From JAWLHJ01 sp040904945 (lineage in GTDB: Bacteria; Gemmatimonadota; Gemmatimonadetes; Longimicrobiales; Gaopeijiaceae), in NCBI GenBank assembly GCA_040904945.1, contig JBBDSM010000144.1:1-20657 (forward strand): a stretch of 20,657 bases of DNA, written 5' to 3'. Each line of letters opens with the position of its first letter. Position 1 is the stretch's first letter. Position numbers and translations under genes: made by a program. Shown in pieces: positions 15,012 through 20,657 of the stretch. The notes beneath the pieces were generated by a model. That model had not been told where the DNA came from. It searched no databases and saw only the letters and a program-made list of their open reading frames with translations.

Positions 15012-17633
15012 ATGTCTTCTTCTGACGATACCCCGATGATGCAACAGTGGCGCGAGGCCAAGTCGCGCCACCGGGATGCGCTCGTCTTCTTCAGGGTAGG
15101 CGATTTCTTCGAGCTCTTCAACGAGGATGCCGAAGAGGGGGCCCGCCTCCTGGGGCTCACATTGACGTCCCGCAACAACGGCGCGGCTGCGAAGGTCCCG
15201 CTGGCCGGCGTTCCGGCCAAGGCGCTCGACGACTATCTGGCGCGCCTCGTGAAGCTGGGACGGAGGGTCGCCATCTGTGATCAGGTGGAGGATCCGTCGG
15301 AGGCCAAGGGGATCGTGCGACGCGAGGTGACCGAGACCGTCACGCCTGGGACCGTGCTGGCCGACGCGCTCCTCACCGATCGGCGGAACAACTTCCTCGC
15401 GTCGGTCGTGCGGCGACAGGAGGGCGGCTTCGCGCTGGCTGCGCTCGACGTCTCGACCGGCGAGCTCTCGGTTCGGGCCGTACCGGAGGGCGAGCTCCGC
15501 GCCGAGCTCGGGCGACTGGAGCCGTCCGAACTGCTGCTCCCTCGGCGGCTCGACCGGGACGTCGCGCTCTCTCCGGATCGCTCGGGGACGAGCGCGCCGC
15601 GGACGTACCGGGACGATTGGATCTTCGAGCACGACGTCTGCGTCGACGCGCTGACGGAAACCTACGGTGTCCGCTCGCTGGACGGATTCGGGTTCCAGAG
15701 CGGGGATGAAGCGCTGGCCCGCGCGGCCGGATCGCTGGTGCAGTACCTCCGCGAGATCCGCCCCGGCGGCGTCGGCCATCTGCGTCCCGTCCGGATCCAG
15801 CGACGGGGCGCGGTCATGCTCCTCGACGACATGACCCGCCGGAACCTCGAGCTCACCGAGCCGCTCCGGACCGGTGAGGAGGGCGGCACGCTCCTCGACG
15901 TGATCGACGAGAGCGTGACCGCGATGGGCGGGCGCATGCTCCGGCGTTGGGTGCTCGAGCCCCTCGTCGAGGCCGAGCCGATCTGGGCCCGTCAGGACGC
16001 CGTGCGCGAGTTCGCGGAGCGGCGGGAGCTCCGTGAGGGACTTCGGGGCGAACTGGGCGGCGTGGCCGACCTGGAGCGGATCGCGGGCAAGCTCGGCACG
16101 CAACGGGTGGGTCCCCGCGACCTGGCCGGACTCCGTCGATCGCTGGAGCGCCTGCCGACGCTGCGGGATGTGCTGAAGGAGGCGGAGAGCGAGCTCCTGG
16201 GCTCGTTGCTCGGCGACTTCGACGTCCTCGACGACGTCTGCGCCCTGTTGGGCGAGGCGGTGGCGGACGACCCGCCGGCCGCGCTCCAGGACGGTGGCGT
16301 GATCCGGGCCGGATGGTCCGAGGATCTCGACGAGCTCCGGTCGGTGCGCGACGGCGCGCGCGACTTTATTGCCCGGCTCCAGGTGCGTGAGCGGGAGCGG
16401 ACCGGAATCGGGTCGCTCAAGGTCGGCTTCAACAAGGTCTTCGGCTACTACCTCGAGGTCACGAAGGCGAACCTCGAGAAGGTGCCGGACGACTACGTGC
16501 GTAAGCAGACGCTGGCCAACGGGGAACGCTACTTCACGCCCGAGCTGAAGGAGTGGGAGGAAAAGGTCTTCGGCGCCGAAGACCGCATCGGCCACATGGA
16601 GGCCCAGCTCTTTTCGGACCTGCGCGAGCGGGTGGGGCGGGCCGTGCCACGCATCCAGGACGCGGCGGCACGTGTCGCGACGCTCGACGTCCTCTCGACC
16701 TTCGCGCAGGTCGCGGTCCGGCGTGGATACGTCCGTCCCGAGCTCCATACGGGCTTCGACCTCGAGGTCCGCGCCGGACGACATCCCGTGGTCGAGACGA
16801 TGATGCCGCGGGAGGAGTTCATCCCGAACGACCTCGTGCTGAACGAGCATGGGTGGATCGTCGTGCTCACCGGCCCGAACATGGCAGGAAAGAGCACCAT
16901 TCTCCGCCAGATCGGGCTCATCCAGCTCCTGGCTCAGATGGGGTCGTTCGTCCCGGCGGACTCCGCGCGGCTCCCCCTCGTCGACCGGGTCTTCACGCGG
17001 GTGGGCGCGTCGGACAACCTGGCCCGCGGACAGTCCACCTTCATGGTCGAGATGAGCGAGACCGCGGCCATCGTGCACGGAGCGACGGACCGGAGCATGG
17101 TGCTCCTCGACGAGATCGGACGCGGGACGTCGACGTACGACGGTGTCTCGATCGCGTGGGCGGTCACCGAGCACATCCACGAGGCGATCGGTGCGAAGAC
17201 CGTGTTCGCGACCCACTACCACGAGCTCACGCAGCTCGGCGACCTCCTCCGGGGCGTGAAGAACATGAACGTCGCGGTCCGGGAGGTGGGCTCGGAAATC
17301 GTCTTCCTGCGGCGCCTGATGGAGGGTGGAGCCGACCGTTCCTACGGCATCCAGGTGGCGCGTCTCGCCGGGCTGCCGGAGGAGATCGTGGCTCGAGCCG
17401 GGGAACTTCTGGCCGAGTTGGAGGGAACACATAGCGGAGGCGGGGAGGGCCTTGGGCGGCACGGCGCGCATCGGCCGTCCGGTGACCCTCATCCCGATCA
17501 GCTCTCCATTTTCCAGGTCGAACATCCGCTGGTTCGGCGCCTGAGGGTGCTGGACCCGGATGCGCTGTCCCCGAGGGAAGCGCTCGACCTGATCTACGAA
17601 CTCGGCAACGCTGCGACGGATAGAGAAGAGTGA
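15012..17633 (+). CDS. mutS: DNA mismatch repair protein MutS
   Basis: The 873-aa protein has the full MutS1 architecture. The mismatch-sensing F-x-E lies in FFRVGDFFELF (Phe32, Glu34). The connector, lever and clamp region includes KVGFNKVFGYYLEVTKANLE and YVRKQTLANGERYFTPELKE. The ATPase has Walker A GPNMAGKST (621-629), a DNLARGQSTFMVEMSE signature, Walker B VLLDEIGRGTSTYDG (Asp700-Glu701) and VFATHYHELTQLGD. The C-terminus holds a beta-clamp-binding-like QLSIF (830-834) and a LSPREALDLIYEL dimer/tetramer segment. It recognises mismatches and recruits MutL; mutL is not in this window. ATG 15012 is used, with GGAG unusually far upstream, and a start at the downstream MM pair cannot be excluded. 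The stop overlaps the next gene's GTG. Confidence 0.98.
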   Translation: MSSSDDTPMMQQWREAKSRHRDALVFFRVGDFFELFNEDAEEGARLLGLTLTSRNNGAAAKVPLAGVPAKALDDYLARLVKLGRRVAICDQVEDPSEAKGIVRREVTETVTPGTVLADALLTDRRNNFLASVVRRQEGGFALAALDVSTGELSVRAVPEGELRAELGRLEPSELLLPRRLDRDVALSPDRSGTSAPRTYRDDWIFEHDVCVDALTETYGVRSLDGFGFQSGDEALARAAGSLVQYLREIRPGGVGHLRPVRIQRRGAVMLLDDMTRRNLELTEPLRTGEEGGTLLDVIDESVTAMGGRMLRRWVLEPLVEAEPIWARQDAVREFAERRELREGLRGELGGVADLERIAGKLGTQRVGPRDLAGLRRSLERLPTLRDVLKEAESELLGSLLGDFDVLDDVCALLGEAVADDPPAALQDGGVIRAGWSEDLDELRSVRDGARDFIARLQVRERERTGIGSLKVGFNKVFGYYLEVTKANLEKVPDDYVRKQTLANGERYFTPELKEWEEKVFGAEDRIGHMEAQLFSDLRERVGRAVPRIQDAAARVATLDVLSTFAQVAVRRGYVRPELHTGFDLEVRAGRHPVVETMMPREEFIPNDLVLNEHGWIVVLTGPNMAGKSTILRQIGLIQLLAQMGSFVPADSARLPLVDRVFTRVGASDNLARGQSTFMVEMSETAAIVHGATDRSMVLLDEIGRGTSTYDGVSIAWAVTEHIHEAIGAKTVFATHYHELTQLGDLLRGVKNMNVAVREVGSEIVFLRRLMEGGADRSYGIQVARLAGLPEEIVARAGELLAELEGTHSGGGEGLGRHGAHRPSGDPHPDQLSIFQVEHPLVRRLRVLDPDALSPREALDLIYELGNAATDREE

Positions 17634-18022
17634 CACGACTTCGATGGAGCCGGGCCCTCGCGCTCGTCGTGGCGGGCGCGGTGAGCGCGTGCGGCGGCGA
17701 GGGCGAGATCGAGCAACCGGCGCCGCTGTACGGCGACGTTCCGATCGAGTATCCGCTGCATCTCTGGGACCAGGACATGGAGGGTGAGACGCTTCTCCGC
17801 GTGCGGGTCACCGACACGGGCGGCGTCGACAGCGTCGAGGTGGTCGAATCCTCCGGACACGCGGACTTCGACGCGGCGGCCGTAGATGGCGCCCGATCCC
17901 TCCGTTTTACCCCGGCGCGTAAGGACGGCGAGCGCATCCGCGTCTGGGCGCGGGTGCCTGTGCACTTTTCGAAGCGGCCGATGCCCGATACGCTCCGTTT
18001 GCGCGACGGCTCCGAGTCCTGA
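17630..18022 (+). CDS. Small lipoprotein with TonB C-terminal (energy-transducer) domain
   Basis: This 130-aa product starts at GTG 17630, overlapping the mutS stop by 4 bp (GTGA). A lipoprotein signal RLRWSRALALVVAGAVSAC has its lipobox Cys at residue 21, followed by CGGEGEIEQPAP. Residues about 38-115 fit the TonB_C fold: YPLHLWDQDMEGETLLRVRV, DTGGVDSVEVVESSGHADFD, then AARSLRF-like (DGARSLRFTPA) and RVWARVPVHF. A normal TonB has an N-terminal membrane helix and a Pro-rich spacer; both are missing, so this domain is tethered by a lipid and cannot couple directly to ExbBD. It may instead contact envelope proteins structurally. Coupling to mutS is probably a matter of operon packing. Confidence 0.8.
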   Translation: MTRLRWSRALALVVAGAVSACGGEGEIEQPAPLYGDVPIEYPLHLWDQDMEGETLLRVRVTDTGGVDSVEVVESSGHADFDAAAVDGARSLRFTPARKDGERIRVWARVPVHFSKRPMPDTLRLRDGSES

Positions 18023-18104
18023 GCGGGCGGCGGCCGCGCGCCTCGTCCTCCCACGGGCTGTTGGCAGCCCACCTCCTCCGCGCATTCTCCAGGAGCCTCG
18101 CCGA

Positions 18105-19490
18105 ATGACCGAGCGGCATCTGCGTCCCTACGACAGCATCCTCGACCTCATCGGGTGGACTCCGCTCGTACGCCTCAACGCGGTCACGGACGGAGCGCGA
18201 ACGCCCGTCTACGTGAAGTGCGAGTTCTTGAACCCCGGGGGTTCGATCAAGGACCGCATCGGGCTCGCGATGGTCGAGCAGGCTGAGCAGAATGGAACGC
18301 TCCAGCCGGGCGGCACGATCGTGGAGGCGACCGGGGGCAACACCGGACTCGCCCTGGCCATGGCGGCGTCGCTCAAGGGGTATCGCTGCATCTGCACGAT
18401 GCCCGACAAAATGAGCTCCGAGAAGGTGAAGCTGCTCCGCGCGTTCGGGGCGGAGGTCATCATCACGCCGACCGCCGTGGGTCCCGATCACCCGGACCAC
18501 TACCTGCAGCGCGCCCGCACGATCGCGAAGGAGACACCGGGCGCGGTGATGGCGGACCAGTTCTACAATCAGGCGAACCCCGACGCGCACTACCATACGA
18601 CGGGACGTGAGATCTGGGAGCAGACCGAGGGGAAGGTGACCCACTTCGTGGCGTCCGCGGGAACCGGCGGGACGATCACCGGGGTCGGCCGCTACCTGAA
18701 AGAGCACCGGCCGGACGCGCACATCGTCGGGATCGACCCCGAGGGCTCGATGATCGCCCCGTACTTCAACACCGGCGAGAAGACCGAGGGGCACCCCTAC
18801 AAGGTCGAGGGCATCGGCAACGACAAGATCCCCGGGACGCTCGACCTCGACGTGGTCGACGAGTACCGGACCATCGGCGACGGCCCCGCCTTCCGGATGG
18901 CGCGGCGCCTGACCCGCGAGGAGGGGATGTTCGCGGGTGGCTCGGCGGGCCTCCTGGTCCAGGGCGCGGTCGACGTGGCTCGGGAGATCGACGACCCGGA
19001 CGCGCTCGTCGTTTCCCTCGTTTGCGACTGGGGGGAGCGCTACCTCAGCAAGGTCTACGACGACGACTGGATGCGGGAGAACGGCTTCCTCCAGCGTCCC
19101 CGGCGTCCCACGGTCGGCTCGGTGCTGCAGGCGAAGCAGGACGGGGTCGGGCACGTGGTCTCGGTCGAGCCCGGCACGCCCATCCGACTCGCGCTGTCGG
19201 CCATCACGGCCCACGACGTCGGGCAGCTTCCGGTGCTGCGGCACGGAGAATGCGTCGGCTCGGTAACCGAGGGCATTCTGATGAGTGCCGTCATCTCCGA
19301 TCCGACCATCCTGGACAAGCCGACCGAAAGCATCATGGGACCACCGTTCCCCGTCGTGGATAGCCACAACGACTCCGAAGAGGTACGCAACCTCCTGACC
19401 CGGGAGAACGCCGCCTGCCTCGTACGAGACGCGGGTAAGATCACCGGCATCATCACCCGGTACGACCTCGTCCGGGCGCTGATGGGATGA
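18105..19490 (+). CDS. Cystathionine beta-synthase (PLP enzyme with CBS pair)
   Basis: The 461-aa protein condenses serine and homocysteine to cystathionine (transsulfuration). The start ATG at 18105 has AGGAG 9 nt upstream. The PLP fold-type II core (1 to about 330) has the Schiff-base lysine in NPGGSIKDRIG (Lys49), the Asn loop in EATGGNTGLALAM, the phosphate loop SAGTGGTITGVG and FAGGSAGLLV near the end. Residues about 335-461 form two CBS motifs (VVSVEPGTPIRLALSAITAH and ITGIITRYDLVRAL), the Bateman module that binds adenosyl ligands in several relatives. The module distinguishes it from plain cysteine synthase CysK, which lacks it. No cystathionine gamma-lyase is nearby. The 3' end overlaps ddl by ATGA. 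Confidence 0.92.
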   Translation: MTERHLRPYDSILDLIGWTPLVRLNAVTDGARTPVYVKCEFLNPGGSIKDRIGLAMVEQAEQNGTLQPGGTIVEATGGNTGLALAMAASLKGYRCICTMPDKMSSEKVKLLRAFGAEVIITPTAVGPDHPDHYLQRARTIAKETPGAVMADQFYNQANPDAHYHTTGREIWEQTEGKVTHFVASAGTGGTITGVGRYLKEHRPDAHIVGIDPEGSMIAPYFNTGEKTEGHPYKVEGIGNDKIPGTLDLDVVDEYRTIGDGPAFRMARRLTREEGMFAGGSAGLLVQGAVDVAREIDDPDALVVSLVCDWGERYLSKVYDDDWMRENGFLQRPRRPTVGSVLQAKQDGVGHVVSVEPGTPIRLALSAITAHDVGQLPVLRHGECVGSVTEGILMSAVISDPTILDKPTESIMGPPFPVVDSHNDSEEVRNLLTRENAACLVRDAGKITGIITRYDLVRALMG

Positions 19491-20521
19491 AGATTGCCGT
19501 GCTGATGGGCGGTACCTCCGACGAGCGCGAGGTCTCGCTCGCATCCGGCGTGGAGGTGAGCGCGGCGCTTCGTGAGGCCGGGCACGACGTGATCGCAGTC
19601 GATACGGTGACCGGGGTGCTCGATCCCGAACGCGAGCGGGCCCTGCGCGACCGTGGGGTCGCCGCGCTTCCCCCGTCCTCCGACGATCTCGCCTGGATGG
19701 ACGAGCGCGAGACCGTGGCGCTCACGCGCGCCCCCGAGCTCGAGGATGCCGACGTGTTCTTCCTCGCGCTGCACGGAGGGAGCGGTGAGGACGGCACGAT
19801 CCAGGCGCTTCTGGAGATCGCCGGGGTGACCTACACCGGCAGCGACCGGCTCGGGTGCTCGCTGGCGATGGACAAGGAGGTCACGAAGCGACTGCTGCGC
19901 GATGCCGACGTACCGACGCCCGACTGGATCGCTGTCGGGCTCGATGACGCTCCGCCGACGGCCGCGGAGATCGAGGCCCGACTGGGGCTTCCGGTCATCG
20001 TGAAGGCGTCCGCGGGGGGATCGTCACTCCGGCTGGTGCTGGCGCACGACCGCGCTGAGTTGGAGGCGGCCATCACCGCCAGCCGCGGGTGGGACGACGT
20101 CGTCCTGTTCGAGCGATACCACCGCGGTCGGGAGCTCACCGTCGGCGTCGTCGGGGACCGGGCGCTCCCGGTGGGCGAGATCGTGCCCCGCAACGAGATC
20201 TTCGACTACGAGTGCAAGTATCAGCCGGGCATGGCCGAGGAGATCTTCCCGGCCGACATCCCGGATGAATGGGACGCGCGGCTGCGCGATCTGGCTGTCC
20301 GCGTCCATGCCGCGCTGCGTATGCGGGACTACTCGCGGGTAGACTTCATCGTGGACGGTGACGGCGGGGCATGGTGCCTCGAAGCCAACGCACTCCCCGG
20401 CATGACGGCCAACAGCCTTCTGCCGAAGGCGGCGAGGGCCTCGGGGATCTCCTTCCCGGAGCTGTGCGACGAGTTGGTCTCGCTCGCGGCCCGGAGGGCC
20501 CTTGACCGGAGCCATCATTAG
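19487..20521 (+). CDS. ddl: D-alanine-D-alanine ligase
   Basis: The 344-aa ATP-grasp enzyme joins two D-alanines for peptidoglycan. Motifs in order: MGGTSDEREVSLASG (Glu15 region), FFLALHGGSGEDGTIQALLE, YTGSDRLGCSLAMDKEVTK, ATP-grasp loop VIVKASAGGSSLRLV, LFERYHRGRELTVGV, FDYECKYQPGMAEEIFPA, YSRVDFIVDGDG and CLEANALPGMTANSLLPKAA (metal ligands Glu and Asn). The loop differs from the common KPxxEGSSVG: it reads KASAGGSSLRL (173-183), so the Pro and Glu-Gly are replaced. The ATG overlaps the stop of the cystathionine beta-synthase gene. The stop TAG (20519-20521) coincides with the start of a 32-bp repeat. The function is secure although the loop variant is unusual. Confidence 0.93.
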   Translation: MKIAVLMGGTSDEREVSLASGVEVSAALREAGHDVIAVDTVTGVLDPERERALRDRGVAALPPSSDDLAWMDERETVALTRAPELEDADVFFLALHGGSGEDGTIQALLEIAGVTYTGSDRLGCSLAMDKEVTKRLLRDADVPTPDWIAVGLDDAPPTAAEIEARLGLPVIVKASAGGSSLRLVLAHDRAELEAAITASRGWDDVVLFERYHRGRELTVGVVGDRALPVGEIVPRNEIFDYECKYQPGMAEEIFPADIPDEWDARLRDLAVRVHAALRMRDYSRVDFIVDGDGGAWCLEANALPGMTANSLLPKAARASGISFPELCDELVSLAARRALDRSHH

Positions 20522-20550
20522 AAGGGTGTTGAAGGAGTGGGGTGGGCCGC
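20519..20550 (+). repeat. 32-bp sequence, right copy of a long-range inverted repeat
   Basis: This copy begins TAGAAGGGTGTTGAAGGAGT with its first three bases serving as the ddl stop codon. It is identical, in inverted orientation, to 11542-11573, with about 8.9 kb between the two. Flanking bases do not match, so the shared block is sharply limited to 32 bp. Confidence 0.9.
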
Positions 20551-20620
20551 GCACGAGGGTCTTGCGGATATCGGACAAGGAAGAGCGACGAATGCGATGT
20601 GTTAACATCGGGGAGGAGCT

Positions 20621-20657
20621 ATGACGCAGTCCGGTGCCGCGGGCACCGACACCCGCA
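20621..20657 (+). CDS. Start of an unidentified gene, cut by the window end
   Basis: An ATG at 20621 preceded by GGGAGGAG (20611-20618) opens a frame reading MTQSGAAGTDTR to the window edge. Too little is present to recognise it. A small hairpin, CGATGT-GTTA-ACATCG (20595-20610), ends directly before the ribosome-binding site and could influence translation. The gene follows ddl by 99 bp on the same strand. Confidence 0.5.
   Translation, partial: MTQSGAAGTDTR

Noticed and set aside
14577..17636. 1019-codon open frame on the minus strand across mutS
   Set aside because: Only its last 134 codons (the DUF302 gene) look like a protein family; the rest is the antisense of mutS, kept open by high GC at third positions.
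18023..18104. Upstream in-frame extension of the cystathionine beta-synthase gene back to 17886
   Set aside because: The extension is antisense-like low-complexity sequence overlapping the TonB-domain lipoprotein, and the ATG at 18105 has AGGAG upstream and begins at the conserved N-terminus.
17907..19544. 545-codon minus-strand open frame opposite the cystathionine beta-synthase gene
   Set aside because: It is rich in Arg, Asp, Val and His as expected for antisense of a GC-rich gene, with no recognisable motif; the + strand frame is clearly the real gene.
11542..20550. The 32-bp inverted repeats as ends of a composite transposon or genomic island
   Set aside because: The enclosed genes (holA, mutS, ddl and others) are core housekeeping genes with ordinary composition, and no transposase or integrase is present.

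Overview
The window is a compact, high-GC, mostly + strand stretch of a bacterial chromosome and looks like a draft or metagenome assembly, because it contains a 100-N scaffold gap. All recognisable genes are bacterial. The mix suggests a diderm such as Gemmatimonadota: lipoproteins, a SPOR-domain envelope protein, a TonB C-terminal domain lipoprotein, paired M16 peptidases, a sigma-54-type promoter and an ECF sigma factor with a zinc-finger anti-sigma. That placement is an inference from gene content and composition, not a demonstrated assignment.

Left part (1-5.5 kb): the 3' part of an aspartoacylase/succinylglutamate-desuccinylase-like deacylase, then a secreted seven-repeat RCC1-type beta-propeller. 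Convergent to it is a Ycf46-like AAA+ ATPase, whose 5' end is split by the scaffold gap. The gap is flanked by identical 55-bp sequences; collapsing them restores an uninterrupted 496-residue protein. Next, on the minus strand, is a bactofilin-like (polymer-forming) lipoprotein with several membrane segments.

Middle (5.5-10.6 kb): a tightly coupled + strand operon of gpmI, a TPR protein, an active M16 zinc protease and an M16 partner lacking the zinc motif.

Centre-right (10.6-14.5 kb): an ECF sigma factor preceded by a near-consensus -24/-12 (sigma-54) promoter. Downstream lie a perfect GC-rich hairpin and a 309-bp compound palindromic element with 31-bp terminal inverted repeats. These separate the sigma gene from a zinc-finger anti-sigma gene, which is coupled to holA and a SPOR-domain protein. 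A second, related palindromic element (163 bp, perfect 26-bp arms) supplies the stop codon of the SPOR gene and fills the convergent gap before a DUF302 gene.

Right (15-20.6 kb): mutS (divergent from the DUF302 gene), a TonB C-terminal domain lipoprotein, a cystathionine beta-synthase and a D-alanine-D-alanine ligase, mostly overlapping by 4 bp, then the first codons of another gene. A perfect 32-bp sequence occurs in inverted orientation at 11542-11573 and 20519-20550, just after the sigma gene and at the ddl stop codon.

The most unusual content is the repeat biology around 11.5-14.5 kb and the long-range inverted 32-mer. The protein genes are mainly recognisable housekeeping and envelope functions. 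I saw no CRISPR array, rRNA, tRNA, transposase or phage gene.
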